Positions 25,996 through 35,893 of a stretch of DNA of 64,000 nucleotides are shown here, piece after piece. The notes under the pieces are model-generated. The model did no database searches, was not told the DNA's origin, and worked only from the letters and a program-made list of their open reading frames with translations. A program made the translations under genes and the position numbers. The DNA comes from CADEDH01 sp041394285. GTDB lineage: Bacteria; Actinomycetota; Acidimicrobiia; Acidimicrobiales; SZUA-35. The stretch covers positions 124,001-188,000 of the forward strand of contig JAWKIL010000005.1 in assembly GCA_041394285.1 (NCBI GenBank), given 5' to 3'. Position 1 is the first letter of the stretch, and every line of letters begins with the position of its first letter.

Positions 25996-26051
25996 CTTGT
26001 CAGAGGTAGCCCTGTCAGAAGTAGCCCTGTCAGAACCATGGTATTGACAGG
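25996..26051. promoter_or_regulatory. Three 15-base direct repeats plus an inverted half-site, candidate operator
   Basis: The sequence has three tandem 15-base units with core TGTCAGA (TGTCAG starts at 25998, 26013 and 26028), exactly 15 bases apart. An opposite TGACAG follows at 26045-26050. CCTGTCA (26026-26032) and TGACAGG (26045-26051) make a perfect 7-base inverted repeat around 12 bases. The array fills the gap between the HTH gene (start 25988, minus) and the Clp-N gene (start 26069, plus). It is not the known HAIR (CTTGAGT-N7-ACTCAAG) or ClgR site. Confidence 0.6.
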
Positions 26052-26068
26052 GTGCGTACGATCGCCAC

Positions 26069-27091
26069 ATGTTCGAGCGTTTCACTACCGAGGCCCGTTC
26101 CATCGTGGTCCAGGCCCAGGAGGAGGCTCGCCTCCTCAAGCACAACTACGTGGGGACGGAGCACCTCCTGCTGGCCATGCTCCGGCCCGACCTGGCCACG
26201 GCCGTCGCCCTGAGCACCGTCGGCATCGACCTGGAGCCCACCCGGGCGGCGGTGGTCAAGGTGGTCGGCGAGGGCGGCTCCTCGCCCAGCGGCCACATCC
26301 CGTTCACCCCCCGGGCCAAGAAGGTGCTGGAGCTGTCGCTACGGGAGGCGATCAAGTTGGGCGACAACAGCATCCGGGCCGAGCACGTGCTCCTCGGGCT
26401 GGTGCGGGAGGGGGAGGGGGTGGCGGCCCAGGTTCTGGTGCAGCAGCGGGCGGCGCTCGACCAGGTGCGGGAGGCGGCACTGGTCCAGCTCAACCGCTCG
26501 CCGGGGGAACATCCGCCGCCCGCGATGCGGGGCGCCGGAGGCCAGACCCCGGCCACCCACGCCGCCCTGGCCGTGGCCCGTCAGCTGGCCGCCACCGGCC
26601 CGGTGGGCAGCCACCACCTGCTGGAGGCGCTGGCCCGCTCGCCCGAGAGCGCGGCGGCCCGGGTGCTGGCCGCTCTCGGGGTCGACGCCGAGGCCCTGGC
26701 GGCCAAGATCGACGAGGTCGGCCTCGACGGCACCACCGACCTCACGCCGCCCGAGGCCGCCGCCCGGCGGGCCACGGTGCGCCTGGAGGGCGACGCCGAC
26801 GACCCGGCAGAGCGTCGGGTGGTGATCGAGTTGGGCGACGAGCACACGGTGGGCCTGGTGGCCACGATGATCGATGTGGTCGGCGGGCCGCTGCGGGGCG
26901 ACGACCCCGTGGCCGGCAGCCTCGTCGGGTTGTGGGAGGCCGTGTCGTCCGAGCTGGCCGATCTGGCCGAGCGCCTGGCCGGTCCCGACGATCCGGGCGA
27001 GGGCGAGCCGGAGGACGAGCCGGGGGTTCTGCGCCCGGTGCGGGCCGCCATCGAGAGCCGCCTCCTGCGCCGGCGCCGCCCTCCGGCCTGA
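26069..27091 (+). CDS. Clp N-terminal-domain protein without ATPase domain
   Basis: 340 residues. The opening MFERFTTEARSIVVQAQEEARLLKHNYVGTEHLLLAML and RAKKVLELSLREAIKLGDNSIRAEHVLLGLVREGEGVAAQVL are the two repeats of a ClpC-type N domain (about 3-145). A second, weaker Clp-N-like unit spans about 165-230 (THAALAVARQLAATGPVGSHHLLEALARSPESAAARVLAALG). There is no Walker A or AAA+ module, and the tail is acidic then Arg-rich. Free-standing Clp-N proteins may bind adaptor or protease-linked ligands; partner unknown. It is controlled from the repeated region upstream. Confidence 0.88.
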   Translation: MFERFTTEARSIVVQAQEEARLLKHNYVGTEHLLLAMLRPDLATAVALSTVGIDLEPTRAAVVKVVGEGGSSPSGHIPFTPRAKKVLELSLREAIKLGDNSIRAEHVLLGLVREGEGVAAQVLVQQRAALDQVREAALVQLNRSPGEHPPPAMRGAGGQTPATHAALAVARQLAATGPVGSHHLLEALARSPESAAARVLAALGVDAEALAAKIDEVGLDGTTDLTPPEAAARRATVRLEGDADDPAERRVVIELGDEHTVGLVATMIDVVGGPLRGDDPVAGSLVGLWEAVSSELADLAERLAGPDDPGEGEPEDEPGVLRPVRAAIESRLLRRRRPPA

Positions 27092-27100
27092 CCGGCCCAG

Positions 27101-28627
<1,527 letters not shown>

Positions 28628-28684
28628 AGCCCGAGATTGTGGCGCTCACTCGCTCCGGCAGCGAACTTTCGGTACGGTCGGCCG

Positions 28685-29926
28685 GTGGCCGCGACCGACC
28701 ATGCCTCCGAGAAACCAGGCGAGTTCGACCATCACGAACCTGGCCTCACCGAGGCCGCCCGCTACGCCCGCTACGCCGAGCTGCGGGCCTGCCCGGTGAA
28801 GCACTCCGATCGCCACGGCGGGTTCTGGATCACCGGCCGCCACGCCGAGGTGGAAACGATCTGCCGGGACTGGGCCACCTTCGCCTCCGGCCAGGGTGTG
28901 TTCATCCCCGATCTCACCCCCGGGATCCGCTCGGCCGGCCTGGAGCAGGACCCACCCGAGCACACCCGGATACGCCGGCTGTTCGTGGAGATGTTGGGAC
29001 GGCCCGCCGTCCGGGCGGCCGAGCCCGAGATCCGGGCCATCACCCGCCGCCACGTCACCGCCTTCGCCGAAACCGGTGGGGGCGACTTCATGGCCGGCGT
29101 GGCCGTCCGGGTGCCGGTGGAGGCCATCGCGGTGATGGCCGGGTTCTCCGGTTCCACCGTGGCCCGGGTGCGGGAGCTGACCGAGCAGCTGTGGAACCGC
29201 CTCACCGGCCGCGGCACCCCGCCCCGGCCGGGCGAGCCCACGCTGGGCCGGCTCTTCATCGAGGAGGCTGAGTTGCGGCGGGCCGAGCCCCGCGACGACT
29301 TCCTCACCCGCCTGGCAGCCGAGGACCTGACCGACCGGGAACTGGTGGCCTTCCTCACCTCCACCGCCGTGGCCGGGCACGAGACCACCATGGCCGGCAT
29401 GGGCAACCTGGCATATCAGCTGGCCAGTGACCCCCCACTCCAGGCCCGCCTGGCGGCCACCCCGGTCGACGAGCTCCCCGCCTTCGCCGCCCGCCTGGTG
29501 GACGAGAGCCTGCGGCACCGCTCGCCGGTGCAGCTGATGGCCCGCACCGCCGTGGCCGACACCACCGTGGGCGGCGAGCCGGTAGCGGCCGGCGAGCGGG
29601 TGGTCGTCCACTTCGGGGCGGCCAACCGGGACCCCGCCCGGTGGGCCGAGCCGGGGCGGCTGCCGCCCGACGAGTTCGACCCCGATCGGGACGCCACCGG
29701 GCACGTGGCGTTCGGCTGGGGCCTCCACCGCTGCGTCGGCGCCTTCCTCGCCACCCTGGAGCTGCGGCTGCTGGTGGAGGAGCTGGCCCGCTACGAGTTG
29801 ACGGTGGCGGCCGAGCCCGCACCCCCGGTGCCCACCGCCGGCGGTTCGTTCATGGGCTTCGAGCGCCTCGATCTCACCGTCTCGCCCCGGCGCGCCAGAG
29901 GGGCGCCCCCCGGCCCGGGCGCCTAA
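28685..29926 (+). CDS. Cytochrome P450
   Basis: 413 residues from GTG (VAATDHASEKPGEFDHHEPG). The I-helix oxygen-binding motif is AGHETT (about 230-235), the K-helix ExxR is ESLR (274-277), and the heme loop is FGWGLHRCVGAFLA with Cys350. Soluble, bacterial class I length, so it needs a ferredoxin and reductase. The nearest visible ferredoxin/reductase pair is at 21783-23485 on the other strand. It precedes the Rieske alpha gene by 9 bases and is probably the first gene of that operon. Confidence 0.95.
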   Translation: MAATDHASEKPGEFDHHEPGLTEAARYARYAELRACPVKHSDRHGGFWITGRHAEVETICRDWATFASGQGVFIPDLTPGIRSAGLEQDPPEHTRIRRLFVEMLGRPAVRAAEPEIRAITRRHVTAFAETGGGDFMAGVAVRVPVEAIAVMAGFSGSTVARVRELTEQLWNRLTGRGTPPRPGEPTLGRLFIEEAELRRAEPRDDFLTRLAAEDLTDRELVAFLTSTAVAGHETTMAGMGNLAYQLASDPPLQARLAATPVDELPAFAARLVDESLRHRSPVQLMARTAVADTTVGGEPVAAGERVVVHFGAANRDPARWAEPGRLPPDEFDPDRDATGHVAFGWGLHRCVGAFLATLELRLLVEELARYELTVAAEPAPPVPTAGGSFMGFERLDLTVSPRRARGAPPGPGA

Positions 29927-29935
29927 CCTCGCCGC

Positions 29936-31306
29936 ATGGGGCCGTTCTCCACCGCCGATCTGGTCGACGCCGACGCCGGATTCGTCAGCCGCGACATCTT
30001 CGTCAGCCCCGAGGTGTACCAGCGGGAGCTCGACACCCTGTTCACCCGGGCCTGGCTGTTCGTGGGCCATGAGAGCCAGGTGGCCAACCCCGGTGACTTC
30101 TTCACCTCCCGCATGGGGGAGGAGTCGGTGATCCTGTGCCGGGATAAGGCCGGTGCCGTCCACGTGTTCCTCAACTCGTGCCGCCACCGGGGGATGAAGG
30201 TGTGCCGCTACGACCAGGGCTCGACCACGCTGTTCACCTGCCCCTACCACAACTGGGCCTACGGGCTCGACGGACGCCTGATGGGCGTGCCCCAGTTCAA
30301 ACAGCTCTACGAGGGCGTGCTCGACAAGGCCGACTGGCCCCTGGTGGAGGTGCCGAAGCTGGCCGTCTACAAGGGCACGGTGTGGGCCAGCTGGGACGCC
30401 GCCGCCCCCGACTTCGAGCTCTGGCTGGGCGACGCCCGCCAGCACCTCGACGAGGCGCTCGACTGCCGCGACGGCCGGCCCGGGGGCAGCGAGGTGATCG
30501 GGGTCCACAAGTGGATCTTCCCCTCCAACTGGAAGTTCGCGGCCGAGAACTTCCTGGGCGACACCTACCACAACCCGTCGCACCGCTCGGTGGACCTGAT
30601 CGGCATCGGCCCCAGCGCGGCAGCCGGGGTGAAGGGCCGGCGGGACAACGAGATGGCCAAGGCCACCCACGTGTGGATCAGCTTCCCGGCCGGCCACGGC
30701 ATCCACTCCGCCATCGCTCCGCCCGGCGACATCTATCAGGAGTCGTTCAAGGACAACCCCGAGATCGAGGCCTACTTCCGGCACTGCTTCGAGGAGCGCC
30801 AGCGGCGCAAGGGCACCGACGCCCGGCTGATCCCGTTCGTGGGCACGATCTTCCCCAACATCTCCTATCACGGCCGCCAGCCCCGGGGCCTGTGCGTGTG
30901 GCACCCCCACGGCCCCACCGAGACCGAGGCCTGGCGGTTCTTCCTGGTCGACGCGGACGCCCCGGTGGCGGTGAAGGACTTCCTTCGCCGCTACTACATG
31001 CGCTACTCGGGCCCCGCCGGCATGACCGAGCAGGACGACATGGAGAACTGGAACTACGCCACCGCCGCCTCCCGGGGGGCCATCGCCCGCCGCTACCCGT
31101 TCAACTACCAGCAGTCGATCGCGTCGGCCTCACTCGACCCGGAGGTGCTCGGCTACCGGGTGCCGGGCCTGGTGTCGACGCAGGTGACGGAGCACATGTC
31201 GCTCGGGTTCTACCGACGGTGGGCCGACCATCTGGAGGACCGTAGCTGGGACGTGCTGCTGGGCACCGGCGATCCCCGGTTCGAGCGGGCGACGGCGGCG
31301 TCGTGA
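29936..31306 (+). CDS. Rieske aromatic ring-hydroxylating oxygenase, alpha subunit
   Basis: 456 residues. The Rieske [2Fe-2S] ligands are Cys82-x-His84 (SCRHRGMK) and Cys102-xx-His105 (TCPYHNWAYG). The mononuclear iron site starts FLGDTYHNPSHRSVD (His212, His217) with a later acidic ligand in TEQDDMENWNYAT. Alpha subunits of this type bind the aromatic substrate and O2. The matching beta subunit lies three genes downstream in the same operon, giving an alpha3beta3 type enzyme. Its 3' end overlaps the next gene by 4 bases. Confidence 0.95.
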   Translation: MGPFSTADLVDADAGFVSRDIFVSPEVYQRELDTLFTRAWLFVGHESQVANPGDFFTSRMGEESVILCRDKAGAVHVFLNSCRHRGMKVCRYDQGSTTLFTCPYHNWAYGLDGRLMGVPQFKQLYEGVLDKADWPLVEVPKLAVYKGTVWASWDAAAPDFELWLGDARQHLDEALDCRDGRPGGSEVIGVHKWIFPSNWKFAAENFLGDTYHNPSHRSVDLIGIGPSAAAGVKGRRDNEMAKATHVWISFPAGHGIHSAIAPPGDIYQESFKDNPEIEAYFRHCFEERQRRKGTDARLIPFVGTIFPNISYHGRQPRGLCVWHPHGPTETEAWRFFLVDADAPVAVKDFLRRYYMRYSGPAGMTEQDDMENWNYATAASRGAIARRYPFNYQQSIASASLDPEVLGYRVPGLVSTQVTEHMSLGFYRRWADHLEDRSWDVLLGTGDPRFERATAAS

Positions 31307-31512
31307 CCGGCCTGATCGTCGGGATCGTGGCCGGCATCGTGATCGGTATGGCCCTGGGCTGGTACGGGATGGCCCGGGCCCGGGGCCGGATGGCGGCGGC
31401 CCGGGCGGAGGGGCCGGTGGAGGAGCCGCCGGAGCAGCGGGCCGCCCGCCGCCATCTGGAACAGGAGCTTGAACGGGAGCCGGAACCCGGCCCCGGGGAG
31501 GTCAACGGGTGA
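31303..31512 (+). CDS. Small single-helix membrane protein inside the Rieske operon
   Basis: 69 residues. One N-terminal transmembrane helix (MTGLIVGIVAGIVIGMALGW) is followed by a basic turn (MARARGRMAAARAEG) and a long acidic charged tail, which may be an amphipathic helix. GTGA/4-base overlaps join it to the alpha gene before it and the SDR gene after it, so translation is coupled. I do not recognise the family. The position suggests a membrane tether or assembly helper for the oxygenase, which is inference. Confidence 0.72.
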   Translation: MTGLIVGIVAGIVIGMALGWYGMARARGRMAAARAEGPVEEPPEQRAARRHLEQELEREPEPGPGEVNG

Positions 31513-32330
31513 GCGTGGTCATCGTCACCGGCGGCACGTTCGGGATCGGGCGGGCCATCACCGTGCACCTGGCTGCGGCCGGTCACGACGTGATGGCGCT
31601 GGGTCTGGAGGGGCGCCAGCTGTCGTCGATCGCCGAGAAGGCGATCCCCGGGTTCGAGGCCGAGCTGGCCAGCCAGGGGCTGAAGGCCGAGTTGATCCAG
31701 GCCGACGTGGCCTCGGCCCGGGACGTGGAGCGGGCCGTGGCCCGCACCCTCGAGCTGCACGGCCGGATCGACGCCCTCGTGAACAACGCCGCCCTCGGCC
31801 CGTTGGGGACCGTGCTCGACACCCCCGAGGCCGACTTCGACCGCATCGTGGCCGTCAACCTCAAGGGCCCGTATCTCATGGCTCGGGCCGTGCTTCCCAC
31901 CATGATCGAGGCCGGCGGGGGACGGATCGTGAACGTGGGCTCCGGGGCCGGCTGGGGCAAGCACAACATGGCCGTGTACTCGGCCACCAAGGCCGGTCTC
32001 CACGGGCTGACCATGGCCATGGCCTACGACCACTTCCACCAGCACATCGCCGTCAACATGGTGATCCCCGGCGGGGGCGGGATCGTGTCGGGTATGAGCC
32101 TGGGCCGCCTCGGCGGCACCGGCACCGAGGATGACGTGGCCCGGCTGCAGGCATCGGCCCCCGGCACGGTGGCCGGCCGCCCCGCCACCGGGACCGACAT
32201 CGCCCACGCCGTGTCCTTCCTGTTGTCGCCCGGGGCCGAGACGTTGTCGGGCACCGTGATCGATGTCGGCTGCTTCTCCCATCAGGGCGGCCCTCTGCGT
32301 GCGTTCCCCAGTGAGGGCGGCCCGGGGTGA
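31509..32330 (+). CDS. SDR-family dehydrogenase (possible cis-dihydrodiol dehydrogenase)
   Basis: 273 residues. The cofactor motif is TGGTFGIGRA, NNAA follows, and the catalytic set is a Ser in VGSGAGWG with Tyr-x-x-x-Lys in YSATKAG. It ends with a family-typical LSGTVIDVGCFS. Being placed between the oxygenase alpha and beta genes with 4-base overlaps on both sides, it probably rearomatises the diol product, which is a classical pathway step; the substrate is not known. Confidence 0.9.
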   Translation: MSVVIVTGGTFGIGRAITVHLAAAGHDVMALGLEGRQLSSIAEKAIPGFEAELASQGLKAELIQADVASARDVERAVARTLELHGRIDALVNNAALGPLGTVLDTPEADFDRIVAVNLKGPYLMARAVLPTMIEAGGGRIVNVGSGAGWGKHNMAVYSATKAGLHGLTMAMAYDHFHQHIAVNMVIPGGGGIVSGMSLGRLGGTGTEDDVARLQASAPGTVAGRPATGTDIAHAVSFLLSPGAETLSGTVIDVGCFSHQGGPLRAFPSEGGPG

Positions 32331-32857
32331 ACCTCGAGGACCTGCTGTTGAAGGCCGAGGTGGAGGCGTTCCTCAACCTGGAGGCCGACCTGCTCGACAG
32401 CCGCCGGTTCGACGAGTGGCTGGCGCTCCTCGCCGACGACCTCGTGTACTTCATGCCCCAGCGCCGCAACGTGCGCTACGGGCTGCACGCCGAGGCCGAG
32501 AACACCCGCCAGGGTGAGGGGATCTCGTGGTTCGACGAAGACCGCTGGACGCTGACCAAGCGGGTGGAGCAGATCCAGACCGGCCTCCACTACGCCGAGG
32601 AACCGTTGAGCCGTACCACCCACATGGTGTCGAACATCATGCTGACGGGCCGGCCCGGTGAGGATGAGGTGGCCGTGTCGTGCCGGTTCCTGGTGCACCA
32701 GAACCGGGTGCAGTACGAGACCTACACGTTCATCGGGCGCCGCCACGATGTGCTCCGCCGCTCGCCGGCCAGCGCCGCCGGCTGGCTGCTGGCCCGCCGT
32801 GAGATCGTGCTCGACCAGAACGTGCTCCTGGCCAAGAACCTCACCACCTTCTTCTAG
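32327..32857 (+). CDS. Rieske aromatic ring-hydroxylating oxygenase, beta subunit
   Basis: 176 residues with the NTF2-like beta-subunit fold. Motifs are VEAFLNLEADLLDSRRFDEWLALLADDLVYFMPQ, a TRTTHMVSNIML-type strand and the terminal VLLAKNLTTFF, which is usual for this subunit. It has no cofactor of its own and supports the alpha subunit. Start overlaps the SDR gene by 4 bases. The following small gene begins 30 bases later. Confidence 0.93.
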   Translation: MNLEDLLLKAEVEAFLNLEADLLDSRRFDEWLALLADDLVYFMPQRRNVRYGLHAEAENTRQGEGISWFDEDRWTLTKRVEQIQTGLHYAEEPLSRTTHMVSNIMLTGRPGEDEVAVSCRFLVHQNRVQYETYTFIGRRHDVLRRSPASAAGWLLARREIVLDQNVLLAKNLTTFF

Positions 32858-32887
32858 TCCGGGCCGGGCGGCGGCTACCGTGCGGTC

Positions 32888-33058
32888 ATGCTCAACCTGA
32901 TCGAGGTCGAGGTGGGAGCCCGGATCCGCTTGACCGAGGGCACCGTGGCCGAGGTGGTGGACAACCCCGGCGACGGCCAGTGGTTGGTGATCGCCACCGA
33001 CGGCGGCGACGAGCTGGTCCACGCCCAGGACATCGCCGGCCTGGCCGACGACGAATGA
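32888..33058 (+). CDS. Small protein of unknown function (56 residues)
   Basis: 56 residues starting MLNLIEVEVGARIRLTEGTVAEVVDN. Predicted short beta strands (LIEVEVGARIRL, QWLVIATDGGDELVHAQDI) suggest a small barrel-like domain. Codon use resembles the neighbouring genes. It lies 30 bases behind the Rieske beta gene on the same strand and could be the last gene of that operon. I do not recognise a family. Confidence 0.5.
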   Translation: MLNLIEVEVGARIRLTEGTVAEVVDNPGDGQWLVIATDGGDELVHAQDIAGLADDE

Positions 33059-33078
33059 GCTGACGCGTCGGACCGAGC

Positions 33079-34443
33079 TCATCTGATGACACTCCCGTCG
33101 GGGCGGTAGGTGCGCCACCGTCCGCTTACGGGGTCTCGAGTAGTGGCGAAGCCTTTCTGCTTCCACCGGTTGTGGAATCCGCACAGCGGCGCCCCGTTGC
33201 CGGGGTTGGTGTGCCCCCCCTTGCCGTAATCGTGGAGGTGGTCGACCTCGCATCGGGTGGTCGGGATGTGGCAGCCGGGCCATATGCAGTGCGGGTGCTG
33301 GAGCTGTGCTGCGAGCCGGGCCGAGCCGGTGAACAGGCGGGCCTTGCGGCCGAGGTCGATCACCACGCCTTTGGTGTTGACGATCACGCGGCGGACCTCG
33401 TTCGCCAGGCTGGAGAAGAACTGCTCCACGGGCTCGAGGGGAACGCCGTCGAGGGTGGAGCAGCGGTAGGTGTCGGGGTTGCACCACTGGGCCCGCTGGG
33501 CCTCGGGGTCGGTGAGCGTGGCCGACCAGTGGGTGTCGAGCGCGGCGGCGTCGGCGCCGAGGAGATCGGCGAGGGCGAGGTAGGCATCGGCTGACCAGAC
33601 GATGTTGTGGACGATCGCCGGCCGGGACGTGTCGCTCGGGGCGCCGGCGGCGTCGTTGAAGATGCGCTCCAGGGCGTCGGCCCGGCGCTGGGCGTCGGTG
33701 CGCTTCAGGTCCGCCACGGTGGCAGCGTCTCCGAGGCGGCTGCGAGCCTCGGCCCAGTCCGCCTTGATCTCAACGTCGGTGAAGTGGTCGAGGATCTCTC
33801 GGAGGCGGGCCCCCTGGTCGGCGGCGAACTGGCCCGACAGATCCCACGTCCGCTCGATGCTGTTGTTGACGAGGCGGACGTTCCGGTTCTCGTGGTTGCG
33901 TTCGTTGTCCTTGAAGCCACCGTTCATGTCGGTGGCGCGTTCCCAGTCGAGAACCTTCGCCCTGAAGTCGTCGAACGACTCCTCATCGGCCCAGCGCAGG
34001 AACTTTTCCTGTCGCTCGATCACCTGGCGTCTGATCCTGGGGTTGGCGTGCACGCCGGCCAGCAGCCGGGCGTGGCACAGCCCGATCCGCCCGGACCGCA
34101 GCGCCTCGGCCACCTGGGGGAGGGCGCGGAGGGCCCGTGCGGCTCTGGTGCGGCGGCCGGCCTCCTCGGAGGAGATCTTCAGAACGTGGGCGGTGTGATT
34201 CTCTACGGAGCGGTGCCCATCTATCCGGTGAGCCTGCGTGGTGTCGATCGCTGTCAGATTGTCGAGCTGGGCCGCCCCGATCGTGCGGTGCAGTTGCTCC
34301 CATTCCTGCTCGACGACCAGCAGATCCCGGGCGGTCAGGTGCCGCCGTACCGCCGCCACGGCAGTTTGAGCTGCAGCTCGGAGAGCGGCGAATGAGGCGG
34401 CGACCTCGCCATCCTCGAATGCAGGTTCCGCCGCCGAATCCAT
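33079..34443 (-). CDS. DUF222 / HNH endonuclease domain protein
   Basis: 454 residues. The N-terminal ~330 residues are the DUF222-type helical region. The C-terminal HNH motif is CIWPGCHIPTTRCEVDHLHDYGKGGHTNPGNGAPLCGFHNRWK, with metal-binding Cys and catalytic His. This protein type (13E12-like in mycobacteria) occurs in many copies in actinobacteria and is often seen as a mobile or selfish nuclease. The gene sits in a lower-GC patch and is divergent from an orphan membrane protein, which fits transfer. Confidence 0.9.
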   Translation of the reverse strand: MDSAAEPAFEDGEVAASFAALRAAAQTAVAAVRRHLTARDLLVVEQEWEQLHRTIGAAQLDNLTAIDTTQAHRIDGHRSVENHTAHVLKISSEEAGRRTRAARALRALPQVAEALRSGRIGLCHARLLAGVHANPRIRRQVIERQEKFLRWADEESFDDFRAKVLDWERATDMNGGFKDNERNHENRNVRLVNNSIERTWDLSGQFAADQGARLREILDHFTDVEIKADWAEARSRLGDAATVADLKRTDAQRRADALERIFNDAAGAPSDTSRPAIVHNIVWSADAYLALADLLGADAAALDTHWSATLTDPEAQRAQWCNPDTYRCSTLDGVPLEPVEQFFSSLANEVRRVIVNTKGVVIDLGRKARLFTGSARLAAQLQHPHCIWPGCHIPTTRCEVDHLHDYGKGGHTNPGNGAPLCGFHNRWKQKGFATTRDPVSGRWRTYRPDGSVIR

Positions 34444-34644
34444 GAGACAACCCTACGCAGGGGGTGTGACAGTGAACCCCGGGTCGGGGCCTCATGTGAC
34501 GAGAAAGTTCACGAGGAGGAACGGCCAGCGATGTCGCTCGCTGCCTTCGGTTGATGGCAACCAGTCTCGCCGCCTCGTAGGAGTGATACCGGGTGCGCGG
34601 GAAGTTGCCGGAGTGCGTGGGCACTGCGACGGAGGTCGTTCAGT

Positions 34645-35535
34645 ATGGCTGCCGACAGGAGAAGTATGGTCCAGGCGATGGCTCAGCGGGTCTCCTTTCG
34701 CCGCTTGCAGTTCCTCAGGCTGCTCCAGGTGCTGGGTCTGCTCGGCGTCCTACTGGTGTCGCAGGGGGAATGGGCCAGGTCCGATACCGGCACCGTCATT
34801 CTGGCGTCGAGCCCGGGCGTCGACGGCACGACGCCAGGGCTGGCGGTACTTCTGCCATCAGCTGTTGCGCTCATCTGGACTGCCGTGCAGTGGCTGCTCG
34901 GTCGAACTTCTACCAAGGTCGCCTCGTTCGCGGGCGCGGTCGTTATGGGCGTAGTTGTCCATCAGCTTCTCACGATTCCTCACTCCGCTGGTCTCGGCGG
35001 GGGTGTGAACCACATCGGTCCCGCCGTCTGGGACATGGGGGTCGCCGCTCTGATCGTCTTGACGACGACAACTGCGCTTGTTCAGCTGCGTCGTCACGGC
35101 AGCGGCAATGCCGCCGATGGCGCGCAACCGGCCACCGTCGAAGTCTCCGTCGTCGCCGTGGGCATTCTGCTGTTCGCGCTCGGATCGCTACTTCCTTGGC
35201 GACACAGCGGTGAGCCGATGATCAGCGCTGTCGAAAATGAGGTCTGGCTCGGCTCCACTTTCGGGTTTGGCACGATCCTGTCAGCCGTGTCCGGGCTTGC
35301 GTTCTGCATGGTCGCGATCGCAATCGGGCGGCGGGTTCGGGGCCCGATCGAGATCGTGACCGCAATCCTGGCGCTGATCGCAATCTCGCTCACCCAGGAC
35401 CTGTGGGCCAACAAGTACGTCGGCGCGGGGACCGGAGCCTGGCTGATGGCTGGAGGTGCCGCCGTAGCGATCCTGGCAACATTCGCCGGCTACTGCATAC
35501 ACGCACGGCAGCCGAGGGTCGGCCAGCACCGCTGA
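34645..35535 (+). CDS. Multi-pass membrane protein of unknown function in a lower-GC patch
   Basis: 296 residues with about seven hydrophobic helices, for example LQVLGLLGVLLVSQ, AVALIWTAVQWLLG, VVMGVVVHQLL and VVAVGILLFALGSLLPW. No signature is recognised. GGAGG lies 9 bases upstream of the ATG at 34645, while later ATGs at codons 9 and 12 are alternatives. Base composition is lower in GC than most of the window and codon choice is less biased, suggesting recent acquisition with the neighbouring HNH gene. Confidence 0.6.
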   Translation: MAADRRSMVQAMAQRVSFRRLQFLRLLQVLGLLGVLLVSQGEWARSDTGTVILASSPGVDGTTPGLAVLLPSAVALIWTAVQWLLGRTSTKVASFAGAVVMGVVVHQLLTIPHSAGLGGGVNHIGPAVWDMGVAALIVLTTTTALVQLRRHGSGNAADGAQPATVEVSVVAVGILLFALGSLLPWRHSGEPMISAVENEVWLGSTFGFGTILSAVSGLAFCMVAIAIGRRVRGPIEIVTAILALIAISLTQDLWANKYVGAGTGAWLMAGGAAVAILATFAGYCIHARQPRVGQHR

Positions 35536-35893
35536 GAACCTGAGCCTTCAGCTTCCCGATGCGCAACCCCGGCACCCGCTCCTGTCCGACGTAACGCCGC
35601 CTGGCCATACCGGATTCATCGGCGAGGAACCAGCCCTTGCCCGCCAGCGTCCAAATTGCGATGAAGCGGTGCGTCCAAGGGCCGCTCGTGATCGCCACCC
35701 CTGTGGTCGCCGCGTTCACGGACCAGCGGTGTCTCTGCTGCCGACCTACGCTCGGTCTTTCAATCGCCTTCGGCTGGGCGTTCCCGGCGCGGCTAGCCTC
35801 CCGGGCGATTGAGGTCAGACCGGCCGCCGGCTGGTTCGTGGACCTGACCCGCCATAGGGTTGGCGTTGTTTCGCAACCCGAGGAGGGGTCGGC
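35536..35893. other. Intergenic stretch with possible gene remnant
   Basis: No intact gene is seen in these 358 bases. On the minus strand the frame reads a coding-like stretch containing TGVAITSGPWTHRFIAIW and GWFLADESGMARRRYVGQE, but it runs into the end of the membrane-protein gene without a proper stop. This may be a gene remnant left by the transfer of this patch, or chance. The last part carries the leader of the SDR gene, with gaggagggg just before ATG 35894 as ribosome-binding site. Confidence 0.35.

Noticed and set aside
26043..26062. TTGACA followed by TACGAT as a -35/-10 promoter for the Clp-N gene
   Set aside because: The spacing is only 7 bases; TTGACA is better explained as the inverted operator half-site.
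34500..34644. Short reading frames upstream of the orphan membrane protein
   Set aside because: The one with a good ribosome-binding site (near 34538) stops after seven codons, and no other shows coding features.
35536..35890. A transposase gene in the lower-GC patch
   Set aside because: No DDE motif, terminal inverted repeats or target duplication could be found; only a coding-like fragment without start or stop.
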